Positions 45,755 through 55,631 are shown, counted from the stretch's first letter. The stretch is 64,000 nucleotides of DNA from Jeotgalicoccus halotolerans (GCF_003387165.1 NZ_QUMW01000009.1:434001-498000), one strand, 5' to 3'. A program made the numbers and translations. Notes: generated by a model from the sequence alone, not told the origin.

Positions 45755-45773
45755 CCTCCAGAATTACTGGAGG
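45755..45773 (-). terminator. Terminator of the pst-phoU operon
   Basis: CCTCCAG-(5 nt)-CTGGAGG is followed on the reverse strand by TTTTTTCT, just beyond the phoU stop. Confidence 0.88.
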
Positions 45774-45779
45774 CTGTTC

Positions 45780-46433
45780 TTATTCGCTCTTGTATTTTTC
45801 ATATGGGTCGCCGGTGTGAATATAGTAAATGTGTTCCGCAATACTTTTAATGTGATCGCCGATACGTTCAAGATATTTTGCGGTCAGCTGTATCTGACCT
45901 GTTAAAAAAGCATCGGACTCTTCAAAAATATCCGAAGTGGTAATCTGAACGAATACCGCATCGATATCCTGGTCTCTTAAAATAATTTCATCGAGCAGAT
46001 CAAGATCCGATTTTTTAAAGGCGGTGTAAACGTCTTCCAGCATTAATGACGCCAGACGTTCCATTGTTTTAAAACGGAGGAGCGTCCGTTCATTTGTAAT
46101 TTTAATACGCTTTCGGACTTCTGCCACATTACTTATATTATCCCCTATCCGTTCGAGATTATCAGCAATTTTAATGCAGGAAATAATCGTTCTTAAGTCC
46201 GTGGCAACAGGCTGCTGTGTAGTAATTAAATTAATCGCATGAGCATTTACGTCAGCTTCCATTTTATTAATCTCAGCATCATTGCGGACGACTTTCCGTG
46301 CATCTTCGATATCATCTGCAAGAAGTACTTCCACAGTTCCCGCAAGTCTTTTATGACATTCTTCCCCAAGTTTTATACATTCGCCAATCAATGCGTCCAG
46401 TTCTTCCTGGAATTTTTCACGATAGACAGTCAT
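45780..46433 (-). CDS. phoU: Phosphate signalling protein PhoU
   Basis: 217 aa, two three-helix bundles with metal-binding repeats (NLERIGDNISNVAE and YLERIGDHIKSIAEHIYY). Links the Pst transporter to phosphate sensing. It follows pstB by 2 nt. Confidence 0.94.
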   Translation of the reverse strand: MTVYREKFQEELDALIGECIKLGEECHKRLAGTVEVLLADDIEDARKVVRNDAEINKMEADVNAHAINLITTQQPVATDLRTIISCIKIADNLERIGDNISNVAEVRKRIKITNERTLLRFKTMERLASLMLEDVYTAFKKSDLDLLDEIILRDQDIDAVFVQITTSDIFEESDAFLTGQIQLTAKYLERIGDHIKSIAEHIYYIHTGDPYEKYKSE

Positions 46434-46435
46434 TT

Positions 46436-47278
46436 TTAGCCGAATCTGCCTGAAACGTAATCTTCTGTACGTTTATCAGAAGGATTCTCAAAAATCACAT
46501 TCGTATCATCTGATTCAACGACGTAGCCCTGGTAGAAGAAAGAAGTTCTGCCGGATACCCGTGCAGCCTGCTGCATGTTATGCGTCACGATAATGATACT
46601 GTAATCTTTTTTAAGTTCCTGCATTAAATCCTCAATTTTAGTTGTTGAAATCGGATCGAGAGCACTTGTCGGCTCATCCATTAAAATAACCTCAGGCTCT
46701 ACTGCGAGTGCACGTGCGATACATATACGCTGCTGCTGTCCGCCTGATAAGCCGTATGCATTGTCATTAAGACGGTCTTTGACTTCGTCCCAAATCGATG
46801 CGCTGCGGAGTGATTTCTCTACTACTTCATCGAGAACAGATTTCTTTTTAATACCGTGAACACGCGGACCGTAAGCCACATTATCATAAATTGATTTAGG
46901 GAAAGGGTTCGGTTTTTGGAAAACCATGCCGACCCGTGTTCTTAATTCTTCCACGGACATGCCGCTCGTGAAAATATCATCCCCCCGGAACTGGATATCA
47001 CCTTCTGTACGGACAATAGGCACTAGTTCCGTCATACGGTTTAAAGATTTAACAAAAGTCGATTTACCGCAGCCTGACGGTCCGATGATAGCATTGATGT
47101 CGTTTTCGTGGAAAGTTAAATTAATATCCTGAAGTGCATGGTTGTCACCGTACCAGAGATTAAAGTTGTTAGACTGAAAAACAATTTCTTTATCTTCCTG
47201 AATGATTGTTTGTCTTTTTGCGTCCGCTGCCTGAGTACCGATGTTTACTTTAGTTTTAACACTGTTTAATTCTGCCAT
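46436..47278 (-). CDS. pstB: Phosphate ABC transporter ATPase
   Basis: 280 aa; Walker [10 protein letters not shown], signature LSGGQQQR, Walker [13 protein letters not shown]. The N-terminal ~35 residues ([20 protein letters not shown]...) extend beyond the usual PstB start. Cytoplasmic side of the high-affinity phosphate importer. Confidence 0.96.
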   Translation of the reverse strand: MAELNSVKTKVNIGTQAADAKRQTIIQEDKEIVFQSNNFNLWYGDNHALQDINLTFHENDINAIIGPSGCGKSTFVKSLNRMTELVPIVRTEGDIQFRGDDIFTSGMSVEELRTRVGMVFQKPNPFPKSIYDNVAYGPRVHGIKKKSVLDEVVEKSLRSASIWDEVKDRLNDNAYGLSGGQQQRICIARALAVEPEVILMDEPTSALDPISTTKIEDLMQELKKDYSIIIVTHNMQQAARVSGRTSFFYQGYVVESDDTNVIFENPSDKRTEDYVSGRFG

Positions 47279-47299
47279 TTATAAAACTCCTCTTAAAAA

Positions 47300-48178
47300 T
47301 TAATATCTTTTCGAAAACTTATTGCGGATAAAGATTGCGACTGAGTTCATCAGCAGCAGGATGACCAGAAGAACGATAATTCCTGCTGCTGCGATATACT
47401 GGAATTCTTCATTCGGCATTTTAACCCAGCTGTAAATCTGCATCGGCATTGCCTGGAATGAATCGAATATGCTGTTAGGTGTTACGAGCAGCGTCGTTGG
47501 CACTCCAATAACTACGAGGGGTGCTGTTTCCCCGATAGCACGTGAAATAGCTAAAATAATACCCGTGATAATACCGGGGATTGCCGCCGGCAAGATGATT
47601 CTTGAGACTGTCTGCCATTTAGTGGCACCCATGCCGATTGAAGCTTCCCGGACTGAGGCAGGTACTGCGCGTATTGCTTCCTGTGATGCAACAACAATCA
47701 CGGGCAGAATCATTAAAGCGAGCGTCAGACCTGCCGCAAGGACAGAGTTGCCTAGCGCAAGTGCCCTCACGAACATTGCAAGACCGAGGAGACCGAAGAC
47801 GACTGAAGGTACTCCTGCGAGATTTGATATATTTATTTTTATGAAATCTGTAAATTTATTTTTTGGTGCATATTCTTCTAAATATAAAGCTGTGCCGACT
47901 GACAAAATGATAGCAACCGGTGTGGTCACGAGCATCAGCCAGAGTGAACCGACTATAGCACCGAAGAAACCTGCATTCTGAGCTCTGCTGGAGTTAAAGC
48001 TCGTTAAGAAATCCATATTCAGCCGGTCCCAGCCATCCATCAGCGTGTCTGTAATCAGCATAATCAGGACTGCGAGACCGAACATCGTACACAGGAAGAA
48101 TAGCCATTTAAAAATTTGGTTTTTAGATTGTCTGCCGGAACGTTTTCCTGCAATAATATCTTTATCTATCAACGTCAT
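47300..48178 (-). CDS. pstA: Phosphate ABC transporter permease PstA
   Basis: 292 aa with six transmembrane helices and the coupling (EAA) loop VREASIGMGATKWQTVSRIILPAAIPG. Pairs with PstC. It starts with GGAG and is 2 nt after pstC. Confidence 0.95.
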   Translation of the reverse strand: MTLIDKDIIAGKRSGRQSKNQIFKWLFFLCTMFGLAVLIMLITDTLMDGWDRLNMDFLTSFNSSRAQNAGFFGAIVGSLWLMLVTTPVAIILSVGTALYLEEYAPKNKFTDFIKINISNLAGVPSVVFGLLGLAMFVRALALGNSVLAAGLTLALMILPVIVVASQEAIRAVPASVREASIGMGATKWQTVSRIILPAAIPGIITGIILAISRAIGETAPLVVIGVPTTLLVTPNSIFDSFQAMPMQIYSWVKMPNEEFQYIAAAGIIVLLVILLLMNSVAIFIRNKFSKRY

Positions 48179-48180
48179 TA

Positions 48181-49107
48181 TTAGTACTCCTCCTTAAATT
48201 TCTTCGTAAACCACGATGCAATAACGTTCATTAAGAGAGTCATAACGAACAGCGTCATACCGACCGCAAACAGGCTGTAATATAAGTCAGTGCCGAAAGC
48301 GGAATCTCCGGAAGTGATCTGAACGATAAACCCTGTCATCGTCTGCAGGGGCTCTGTGACATCAAAACTTGCATTCGGTGTTGAACCGGCCGCGATGGAA
48401 ACGATCATTGTTTCACCAATAGCGCGTGAAATTGCCAGTACAAATGAAGCGATAATTCCGGAAAAAGCTGCCGGGATAACTACCCGGACTGCCGTTTCGA
48501 AGCGCGTTGCACCCATACCGAGCGAACCTTCTCTCATATCTCTTGGCACTGAACTCATAGCATCTTCACTTAAACTTGCGATCATCGGGATAATCATAAT
48601 ACCGACTACTATCCCGGCAGAAACTGCATTGTATAAACCAAAACCGCTATATATACCCTGGAGGATAGGGTTGACAAAATTAATTGCAAAGAAACCGTAA
48701 ACTACTGTCGGAATACCCGCAAGCACTTCTAAAATAGGTTTAATAATACGTCTGACTCTTTCAGTTGCGTATTCACTCAAGTAGACAGCAGCGCCAAGGC
48801 CGATCGGCACAGCGAAAATAACTGCAATGACTACAATTTTAAGCGTACCCATAATGAGTGCCCATATTCCCCACTCCCCGTCACCGACGTAAGGCTGCCA
48901 TGTAGCTGAAGTCAGGAATTCAGTAATAGGCACCCGGGAGAAAAACTCAAATGACTCTGAAAGTAACGTGTACAGAATACCAATAGTAGCGAGAATGGAG
49001 ATTGAAGTTATTAACAGTAAAATGACTGGAATCATTCTCTCGAACACACTGGATTTATTTCTTGTATTTTTAATGATTTGTTCTCTGATATTTTTACTGC
49101 TCATCAT
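48181..49107 (-). CDS. pstC: Phosphate ABC transporter permease PstC
   Basis: 308 aa with six transmembrane helices; EAA loop MREGSLGMGATRFETAVRVVIPAAFSG and GIPTVVYGFFAINFV are typical. A terminator-like hairpin separates it from pstS. Confidence 0.95.
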   Translation of the reverse strand: MMSSKNIREQIIKNTRNKSSVFERMIPVILLLITSISILATIGILYTLLSESFEFFSRVPITEFLTSATWQPYVGDGEWGIWALIMGTLKIVVIAVIFAVPIGLGAAVYLSEYATERVRRIIKPILEVLAGIPTVVYGFFAINFVNPILQGIYSGFGLYNAVSAGIVVGIMIIPMIASLSEDAMSSVPRDMREGSLGMGATRFETAVRVVIPAAFSGIIASFVLAISRAIGETMIVSIAAGSTPNASFDVTEPLQTMTGFIVQITSGDSAFGTDLYYSLFAVGMTLFVMTLLMNVIASWFTKKFKEEY

Positions 49108-49128
49108 AAGCCTCTCTTTACTTTAAAA

Positions 49129-49157
49129 ATGGACGGGATAAAAGCCTCCCCGTCCAT
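49129..49157 (-). terminator. Intra-operon attenuator between pstS and pstC
   Basis: ATGGACGGG-(11 nt)-CCCGTCCAT is followed on the reverse strand by TTTTTAAAG. Partial termination here would yield more PstS than transporter core. Confidence 0.75.
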
Positions 49158-49178
49158 CTGTTATAAGATTTTATCTTC

Positions 49179-50216
49179 TTATTGTTCCAGGTTTGGAAGT
49201 TTAGAAAGTTCCTCTTCAAGCGCTTCGTCTTCAAGTGGTACATATCCAACTTCTTCTGCAGCAGACTGCGAGTTCTTAAGTGTGTATTCCAGGAATGTGT
49301 GGAATGTCTCGTTGTCTTCCATTGCAGTATTGTCAGCATAAATGTAAAGCGGACGGGATAATGGGTAAGAGAAATCCATTACGTTTTCGAATGAAGGCTC
49401 AACAGCTTCTTCGCTGTCAGGACCTGTAATCGAAACCGGTTTTAATGAATCCTGGTTTTCCTGGTAGAAGCTGTAACCGAAGAATCCGATTGCATTCTGA
49501 TCTCCGACGACAGATGAAACAACCTGGTTGGTATCCTGGATCAGCTGACCCTGAACACCTTCTTCATCCATTACTTCTTCGTTAAAGAAGTCGTGTGTAC
49601 CGTGTGACTGGTCCGGTCCATATGCAGTAATCGGCTCTTCAGGGAAGTCTTCGCGAACGTCAGACCAATTCTCAGCTTCGCCTGAGTAAATCATTTTGAG
49701 TTCGTCGAATGTTAAATCTTCTACAAAGTCGTTAGCCGGGTTAACTGCAACAGTCAAACCGTCAGTAGCTACTAGGAATTCTGTCCATTCAATGCCTCCG
49801 TCTTCAAGAGCATCGATTTCTTCCTGCTTGATACCGCGTGATGCGTTAGCAAATTGTGCAGTACCTTCGATCAGTGCACTGAAACCTGAACCGGTACCGT
49901 TACCGCCGAGTTCAACAGCAACACCGTGGTCAGCGTTAAAGTCTTCAACTAAAAGATTAAGTATAGGGAATACCGTAGATGAACCTTCACCGGCAATCTG
50001 GTCGTCATCTTCGTTTACATTACCTGTAACGTCTGCAGATGACCCCGATTCTGAACTTGCATCTTCAGTATTTTCTTCGTCTGTGCTTTCTTCGGTACCT
50101 TCTTCAGTTGAAGCATCTTCGCTGCCAGTATCTTCTTCTGATCCTGAATCAGAACAAGCCGCCAGAATGAACATTAAGCTCATTAACAGCGCAGCAAGAA
50201 ATAAATTCTTCTTCAT
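49179..50216 (-). CDS. pstS: Phosphate-binding lipoprotein PstS
   Basis: 345 aa. Lipoprotein signal MKKNLFLAALLMSLMFILAA with lipobox LAAC (Cys21), then a ~50-residue linker of Ser, Glu, Thr and Asp. The phosphate site is visible in GEGSSTVFPIL and NASRGIKQEE, with GPDQSHGTHDFFNEEV later. First gene of pstSCAB-phoU under a PhoP box. Confidence 0.95.
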   Translation of the reverse strand: MKKNLFLAALLMSLMFILAACSDSGSEEDTGSEDASTEEGTEESTDEENTEDASSESGSSADVTGNVNEDDDQIAGEGSSTVFPILNLLVEDFNADHGVAVELGGNGTGSGFSALIEGTAQFANASRGIKQEEIDALEDGGIEWTEFLVATDGLTVAVNPANDFVEDLTFDELKMIYSGEAENWSDVREDFPEEPITAYGPDQSHGTHDFFNEEVMDEEGVQGQLIQDTNQVVSSVVGDQNAIGFFGYSFYQENQDSLKPVSITGPDSEEAVEPSFENVMDFSYPLSRPLYIYADNTAMEDNETFHTFLEYTLKNSQSAAEEVGYVPLEDEALEEELSKLPNLEQ

Positions 50217-50264
50217 AGCTAAAATTCCTCCAGTTAATTGTCTAGTAATTTATCTTACATACTT

Positions 50265-50318
50265 ATTCTAGCGGACCATTGTAAATGTAAAATTAATGAA
50301 TTGTTAAGTTTATGTAAA
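50265..50318 (-). promoter_or_regulatory. pst operon promoter with four PhoP-box repeats
   Basis: On the reverse strand TTTACA (50313-50318), TTAACA (50302-50307), TTAATT (50291-50296) and TTTACA (50280-50285) are each 5 nt apart, an exact 11-bp period. The -10 TAGAAT (50265-50270) begins 9 nt later. This is the arrangement of PhoP-activated promoters in Bacillus (boxes ending near -22), so pst is expected to be induced by phosphate starvation. Confidence 0.85.
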
Positions 50319-50327
50319 TATGAAAAA

Positions 50328-50355
50328 AAGACCTTAATCCGGGGATTAAGATCTT
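50328..50355 (-). terminator. Terminator of the PBP gene
   Basis: AAGATCTTAATCC and GGATTAAGGTCTT pair (one G-T pair) with TTTTT following on the reverse strand. It isolates pst from the PBP gene. Confidence 0.88.
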
Positions 50356-50364
50356 AAAAAATAA

Positions 50365-52548
50365 TCAATATTGTCCATATTCCAGCTTTGAATAAAAGTC
50401 AGAAGCATCATAATTATACAGCGATTCTTCCGCTTGCCCGTAATAAATTTCATAATATTTCTGTATAACATCCTGGCCCATGAACTGAGCCGGGAAAAAC
50501 GGCACTGTACTCGGCATAGTCGGGAAGATGATGGAGAATGCCATATCCGGATTATCGTAAGGCGCATATCCGAGATAAGTCTGATTTAAAACAGAATCTC
50601 CGTCTCTGAAACTCTCGGCTGTACCTGTTTTCCCAGCAGCTTTCGGTTCAAGTTCATGGTAGGCGTCCCACCCCGTTCCATACATATCTCTCCCCTGATC
50701 GTGCGTGTTAAACACATCGTAGAAGCCTGCTTGTATCTGGGACAGTTCACTGTCTGAAATCGGAATTGTATTCAGCACATTGGTACCGTAGGATTTTAAT
50801 ATGGGACCTTTATCATTTGCATCACTGCCGCGTATTTCTTTTGCGAGATGCTGCTGCACGCGTTTGCCATCTGCTGCAAATGTCGACATATACTGTGACA
50901 GCTGCAGAGCTGAATACGTGTCATACTGGCCGATACTTAAGTACAGATAGTTCATCGGGTTCGTCAGCTGCGGTGCCAGACCCCGAGCTTCGTTCGGCAG
51001 GTCAATGCCTGTCGACACACCGAGACCGAACTGGTTCAGTCCGTTCCTGAGCGCGTAGCCGGCTGCGGTTACATCGGTCGGCAGCGGCATGTTCGCACTG
51101 TACTCCTCGCCCATAATCGCGAGGGCGATTTTAAACATGTAAGTGTTTGAAGACACCATAAGCGCGCGCTGGTCATCGACCGGCACCTGATCATTCCGGT
51201 TAAAGAAGGAACTGACAGTATCTGTGCCGGAAAATGTCATCGGCTCGTCAATTAGTGTTTCTCCGACTTCGAGAACATCCTCCTGATAGCCTGTAGCAAC
51301 AGTGGCCCCCTTGACGGATGAACCGGGCACGTATGTTGCAGTCAGCGTACCGTAATCGTAATCAACGATATCGCCGTCTTCATTAATATGTTTTCCGACC
51401 ATGGCGAGAATATCACCATTATTCGGATCCTGGACGACCAGCTGTACGGTATCGATATATTCCGGAATAATAGTATAGTCGATATCACCGCTGTTTTCGT
51501 CCCTCGCAACAATTTCCTCAGCCAGTTCCCTGATTCCTGTTAAATGATGTTCTGCGATTTTTTCAAGTTCGAGCTGCAGCTCAATATCTATAGTCAGATA
51601 CAAGTCGTCTCCGGCTTTCCCTTCTTTAATCGTTTCCTCACCGGTCACTCTGCCGGACTTATCCGTCGTATATTTCACCTGCGGTTTTTTACCGCGGAGA
51701 ACGTCTTCGTACTGGAACTCAAGATAGGATTTTCCTACTCTATCGTTGCGCGAGTAACCGAGCGCCTGGTAATATTCAACGAGTTCTCTCGGCAGTCCTT
51801 CATCGTTCGTCGATACTTCACCGAGCACTGTACGAAGTGCCGAATCGTAAGGATAGTCGCGCTGCCAGTCGAGGCCGGTCGAAATCCCTGTCAGCTGATC
51901 CAAGTCTTCATTAACTTTGGCGAACTCTTCTTCAGTAACATCTTCACTCTTAATAATTACAGGATTAAGTTCACTTGCTGATACCATTTCTACATATACA
52001 GCAATAATATTTAAATCCTCGTCACTTAACACCGAATCTGCAAATTCTTCATCGATTATGTTATAAGCATCTTCATTAAAATCATTTTGGGAAATCCCGC
52101 CGTTTTCAAGCAGTGTAACCTGCTCAGGCATTATTGCCGACAGCTCTTTCGGATAATTGTTAATAATGTAATCCTGTTTATCGCGCAGCGATAAACTTTC
52201 AGTATCCATATCTATATATGTACTGAGTGTTTCTGCAACGTCCATTATTTCGAAATTTGACATATTTCTGTGTCTGGTAAAATAAACAGCCTTCTCGGCA
52301 GTATTGCCGACAAGAAGATTGCCGTTTCGATCGTAAATCTCCCCGCGCGGCACACTCTGATTAATTTCTACATACTGCGCATTTTCAACCTGTTCCTGAT
52401 ATGTATCACCGAGAACAATCTGCAGGTAGCCGAGACGTATAATAAGAATTAAAAATAATATAAAAATTATAAGCATAATAATATTTATACGCGACTTCAG
52501 CACCTGTTTATTTATAGCATCCAAGCTTTTAATTTTTGCCCGTTTCAA
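50365..52548 (-). CDS. Class B penicillin-binding protein (PBP3/PbpA-like transpeptidase)
   Basis: 727 aa. A transmembrane anchor (about 20-44) is followed by a non-penicillin-binding domain (about 60-310; VPRGEIYDRNG, GRVTGEE) and a transpeptidase domain (about 330-700). Active-site motifs: Ser410-x-x-Lys413 in GSSVKGAT, Ser466-Ser-Asn468, and Lys640-Thr-Gly642. The position beside sodA matches pbp3 (pbpC) of S. aureus. The TTG start has AAAGGG 11 nt upstream, so the exact start is uncertain. Confidence 0.92.
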   Translation of the reverse strand: MKRAKIKSLDAINKQVLKSRINIIMLIIFILFLILIIRLGYLQIVLGDTYQEQVENAQYVEINQSVPRGEIYDRNGNLLVGNTAEKAVYFTRHRNMSNFEIMDVAETLSTYIDMDTESLSLRDKQDYIINNYPKELSAIMPEQVTLLENGGISQNDFNEDAYNIIDEEFADSVLSDEDLNIIAVYVEMVSASELNPVIIKSEDVTEEEFAKVNEDLDQLTGISTGLDWQRDYPYDSALRTVLGEVSTNDEGLPRELVEYYQALGYSRNDRVGKSYLEFQYEDVLRGKKPQVKYTTDKSGRVTGEETIKEGKAGDDLYLTIDIELQLELEKIAEHHLTGIRELAEEIVARDENSGDIDYTIIPEYIDTVQLVVQDPNNGDILAMVGKHINEDGDIVDYDYGTLTATYVPGSSVKGATVATGYQEDVLEVGETLIDEPMTFSGTDTVSSFFNRNDQVPVDDQRALMVSSNTYMFKIALAIMGEEYSANMPLPTDVTAAGYALRNGLNQFGLGVSTGIDLPNEARGLAPQLTNPMNYLYLSIGQYDTYSALQLSQYMSTFAADGKRVQQHLAKEIRGSDANDKGPILKSYGTNVLNTIPISDSELSQIQAGFYDVFNTHDQGRDMYGTGWDAYHELEPKAAGKTGTAESFRDGDSVLNQTYLGYAPYDNPDMAFSIIFPTMPSTVPFFPAQFMGQDVIQKYYEIYYGQAEESLYNYDASDFYSKLEYGQY

Positions 52549-52618
52549 CCTGCATCAAACCCTTTTATAAAGTCCACATCATTTTAACATATTTTAGACC
52601 CGGTATACTAAAATAAAA

Positions 52619-52644
52619 AAAGACGGGGAGACATCCCCGTCTTT
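52619..52644 (-). terminator. Terminator of sodA
   Basis: AAAGACGGGGA-(4 nt)-TCCCCGTCTTT with TTTTATTT on the reverse strand, just after the sodA stop. Confidence 0.92.
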
Positions 52645-52654
52645 CAATGCTGTA

Positions 52655-53257
52655 TTATTTAGCAGCCTGATATAATTCGTTAACTTTGTCCCAGTTTACT
52701 ACATTCCAAATCGCACTTAAATATTCAGGGCGTTTGTTTTGGTATTTAAGGTAGTAAGCATGTTCCCAAACGTCGACTCCGAATACTGGAGTTTTACCTT
52801 CAGATACAGGGTTGTCCTGGTTTGGAGTACTTGTAATTTCTAATTTACCATTGTTAACTACAAGCCATGCCCAGCCTGAACCGAAACGGCCAGCTGCTGC
52901 TGCTTCAAATTCTTCTTTAAATTTGTCAACTGAACCGAAAGCAGATTCAATTGCTTCTTTTAATTCACCTGATAATTCTTTTTTCTCTGGAGAAAGCAGT
53001 TCCCAGAAGATTGAGTGGTTAAGGTGTCCCCCACCGTTGTTACGTACCGCAGTCTTGATGTTTTCTGGTACAGCGTCTAGGTTTTTAACAATTTCTTCGA
53101 TCGATTTAGACTCGAGATCAGTACCTTTAACTGCGTCGTTTAATTTTGTTACATAAGTGTTATGATGCTTAGTGTGGTGAATCTCCATCGTTTCTTTGTC
53201 GATATGAGGTTCTAAAGCATCATAAGCATATGGTAATTTTGGTAATTCAAAAGCCAT
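52655..53257 (-). CDS. sodA: Superoxide dismutase (Mn/Fe)
   Basis: 200 aa; N-terminal [20 protein letters not shown] with the [10 protein letters not shown] metal ligand, [10 protein letters not shown], and the C-terminal ligand motif [14 protein letters not shown]. Detoxifies superoxide in the cytoplasm. Metal preference cannot be decided here. GGGAG precedes the ATG. Confidence 0.97.
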   Translation of the reverse strand: MAFELPKLPYAYDALEPHIDKETMEIHHTKHHNTYVTKLNDAVKGTDLESKSIEEIVKNLDAVPENIKTAVRNNGGGHLNHSIFWELLSPEKKELSGELKEAIESAFGSVDKFKEEFEAAAAGRFGSGWAWLVVNNGKLEITSTPNQDNPVSEGKTPVFGVDVWEHAYYLKYQNKRPEYLSAIWNVVNWDKVNELYQAAK

Positions 53258-53293
53258 AATTAAAAATCTCCCTTCAAAATTGTTTACATCCTA

Positions 53294-53322
53294 AATATAG
53301 CAATTTGATGTTAAAATAACAA
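53294..53322 (-). promoter_or_regulatory. sodA promoter
   Basis: TTGTTA (53317-53322), a 17-bp spacer and TATATT (53294-53299) on the reverse strand, 37 nt upstream of the ATG. Confidence 0.75.
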
Positions 53323-53345
53323 TTAGATTGCTTAAGGTTTTTTTA

Positions 53346-53365
53346 AATAAGACTAAGGTCTTATT
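53346..53365. promoter_or_regulatory. Inverted repeat between sodA and the DUF1189 gene
   Basis: AATAAGAC-TAAG-GTCTTATT is a perfect 8-bp inverted repeat 25 nt upstream of the DUF1189 start. It could be an operator; no regulator is evident. Confidence 0.35.
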
Positions 53366-53389
53366 ATTACACGCATTAAGGATGAGAGA

Positions 53390-54133
53390 ATGAAATATTT
53401 TAACTTTATTAAACGCCTGGTTACATTTAAAAAGTATCCTCTATTTCGTACTGTACCCTTCAGGTACCTGCTGTTAAACATACTGCTCGTGTCGATTTTT
53501 ATCTCTCTGCCGTTTATTACGTCGTTGCTTGCTACGGTAAATACTTTCGGGCATCTGTCGGAAATAGGCGATGAAATTCCCGAATTTCAAATTGAAGGCG
53601 GTGAATATCAGGGAGAAGAAAAAGAGCTCAGCTTAAATGAACATCAAATTCTGTTTACATCGGATATTACACGTGATGAAAGTGATACACTCGATGAAGC
53701 TGTACTGTTTGGCTTTCTCCGGGATGGTATATACATAAGCGAAATTCAAAACGGTACTTTCAGCTACAGTTTTATAGGTGATATTATAGATAATGAATCG
53801 CTGGAACAGTTTGTATCCAGTCAGATGTCGAGTTTATACTTCTATATATTTATCTACATTACTCTATATATTGTGGTCATTTATTTCTTTATCTTTACGC
53901 TGATGCTGTTTCTGTCGCTCTTGTTAAGTTTTATTGCAAATTTCGCCGGCAGAAAAACAGATTATATGAACTGGTTTAAAATCGGTTCCTATATAATGAT
54001 GATTCTTACTCTGCCGATCGGTCTTTTTGCTGTCTTTACGGAAAACTTCTACTGGATTATACTGATAATCGCTCTGATACCGTATATTTATTACTTTAAA
54101 AAGCTGCCGAAGCAAAAGAAAACGCATTCGTAA
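53390..54133 (+). CDS. DUF1189 membrane protein
   Basis: 247 aa with an N-terminal amphipathic segment and transmembrane helix (about 28-48), an extracellular region (50-145), then four helices in the C-terminal half (about 150-180, 195-215, 222-240). Matches the DUF1189 family by length, topology and the start FNFIKRLVTFKKYPLFRTVP. Function unknown. It also precedes ispG in staphylococcal relatives. GAGAG lies before the ATG. Confidence 0.75.
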   Translation: MKYFNFIKRLVTFKKYPLFRTVPFRYLLLNILLVSIFISLPFITSLLATVNTFGHLSEIGDEIPEFQIEGGEYQGEEKELSLNEHQILFTSDITRDESDTLDEAVLFGFLRDGIYISEIQNGTFSYSFIGDIIDNESLEQFVSSQMSSLYFYIFIYITLYIVVIYFFIFTLMLFLSLLLSFIANFAGRKTDYMNWFKIGSYIMMILTLPIGLFAVFTENFYWIILIIALIPYIYYFKKLPKQKKTHS

Positions 54134-54214
54134 TGCAAGATGGTTACATTTGTTTCGGTTTTTTATTATAATAAGATTATAAAATAGAAAGAATTTTAGA
54201 TTAGGGGCTTGTAT

Positions 54215-55336
54215 ATGTCTGGAATTACACATCGTACACAAACTAGAAAAGTTAAAGTTGGCGATCTTACTATCGGCGGAGCCGATGAAATTATCATTCA
54301 AAGTATGACAACAACGAAAACACATGATGTTGAAGCTACTGTTGCTCAAATTAACGAGCTTGAAGAAGCAGGTTGTCAGATCGTTCGCGTTGCATGTCCA
54401 AAAGAAGAAGATGCGCTCGCTATCGCAGAGATTAAAAAGCGTATTAATATACCGCTTGTTGTCGATATTCATTTCGACTATAAACTGGCGTTAATTGCAG
54501 TAGAAGGCGGCGCGGATAAAATCCGTATCAACCCGGGTAATATCGGACGCCGTGAAAAAGTGGAAGAAGTCGTAAAAGCCTGTAAGGCTAAAGGCATTCC
54601 AATCCGTATCGGTGTTAACGCAGGAAGTCTTGAACGCCATATTATTAAAAAATACGGCTACCCTACTGCGGACGGCATGGTTGAAAGTGCCTTGCACCAT
54701 ATTAAAATATTAGAAGACCTCGATTTTCATGATATTATCGTTTCCATGAAAGCATCAGACGTTAATCTTGCTGTAGAAGCATACGAAAAAGCAGCTGAAG
54801 CATTTGATTATCCGCTTCACATCGGTATTACCGAAAGCGGTACGCTGTTTGCGGGAACTGTTAAGAGTGCTGCAGGTCTCGGTACTATTATTTCTAAAGG
54901 TATCGGAAACACAATGCGTATTTCCTTATCGGCAGATCCAGTTGAAGAGATTAAAGTATGTAAAGAGCTGCTGAAGACTTTCGGTCTCGCAAGTAACGCA
55001 GCAACACTAATTGCCTGCCCGACTTGCGGACGTATTGAAATTGATTTAATTTCAATCGCAAATGAAATGGAAGAATATATTTCACATGTCAAAGCACCGC
55101 TTAAAGTTGCTGTACTCGGCTGTGCGGTAAACGGTCCAGGTGAAGCGCGCGAAGCTGATATCGGTATAGCCGGTGCCCGCGGTGAAGGATTGCTCTTCAT
55201 GCACGGTAAAACGGTACGTAAAGTGCCGGAGGAAACTATGGTCGACGAACTGAAGAAAGAAATCGATATTATGGCTGAAGCTTACCACGAGAAAAAACGT
55301 CTTGAAAAAGAAGAAGCCGAAGCTGAAGTTAAATAA
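54215..55336 (+). CDS. ispG: (E)-4-Hydroxy-3-methylbut-2-enyl-diphosphate synthase
   Basis: Penultimate MEP pathway enzyme, a [4Fe-4S] protein. 373 aa; [38 protein letters not shown], and cluster ligands in CPTCGR and [17 protein letters not shown]. The ATG at 54215 has AGGGG 7 nt upstream; a TTG two codons earlier does not. Confidence 0.96.
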   Translation: MSGITHRTQTRKVKVGDLTIGGADEIIIQSMTTTKTHDVEATVAQINELEEAGCQIVRVACPKEEDALAIAEIKKRINIPLVVDIHFDYKLALIAVEGGADKIRINPGNIGRREKVEEVVKACKAKGIPIRIGVNAGSLERHIIKKYGYPTADGMVESALHHIKILEDLDFHDIIVSMKASDVNLAVEAYEKAAEAFDYPLHIGITESGTLFAGTVKSAAGLGTIISKGIGNTMRISLSADPVEEIKVCKELLKTFGLASNAATLIACPTCGRIEIDLISIANEMEEYISHVKAPLKVAVLGCAVNGPGEAREADIGIAGARGEGLLFMHGKTVRKVPEETMVDELKKEIDIMAEAYHEKKRLEKEEAEAEVK

Positions 55337-55345
55337 TATTTTAAA

Positions 55346-55374
55346 CCCGCTGCGATATGCAGCGGGATTTTTTG
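55346..55374 (+). terminator. Terminator of ispG
   Basis: CCCGCTGC-(5 nt)-GCAGCGGG followed by ATTTTTTTG, directly after the stop. Confidence 0.93.
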
Positions 55375-55451
55375 TCTTTGCTATTTTTGAGATGTGAATA
55401 TATAGTAAATACCGAATTTAATTTATTACAATAAAAGTCAGGTGCAGTTTT

Positions 55452-55628
55452 ATGAAAAAAGTTTTGAACATAATATTTTTGACCGTTATCGGTCTGATAC
55501 TCATGACGGTTCTCGGTTTCTGGTTTACAGATACAAGCATACGTCCGTCGATTACCGTACTTTTGGTTGTTATACTTGCGGTTTCAGTACTTGTTAAGAA
55601 CAGACTGAACCGGGAAACTGAAAAATGA
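55452..55628 (+). CDS. 58-aa two-helix membrane protein
   Basis: ATG 55452 has AGGTG 7 nt upstream; the frame ends in TGA at 55626-55628. It reads MKKVLNIIFLTVIGLILMTV, LGFWFTDTSIRPS, then a second hydrophobic helix and a basic tail KNRLNRETEK. Two transmembrane helices joined by a short charged turn. Unrecognised. It has an independent ribosome site after the ispG terminator, and its end touches the 42-bp repeat array. Confidence 0.65.
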   Translation: MKKVLNIIFLTVIGLILMTVLGFWFTDTSIRPSITVLLVVILAVSVLVKNRLNRETEK

Positions 55629-55631
55629 GCG

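Noticed and set aside
47469-47981. 170-codon open frame on the + strand
   Set aside because: Antisense to pstA; rich in Ala, Thr and Ile from the reversed membrane-helix codons.
49696-50271. 191-codon open frame on the + strand
   Set aside because: Ser-rich shadow of pstS on the other strand; no ribosome site or homology.
53924-54472. 182-codon open frame on the - strand
   Set aside because: Spans the DUF1189 end and ispG start in antisense, crossing the ispG promoter; no domain visible.
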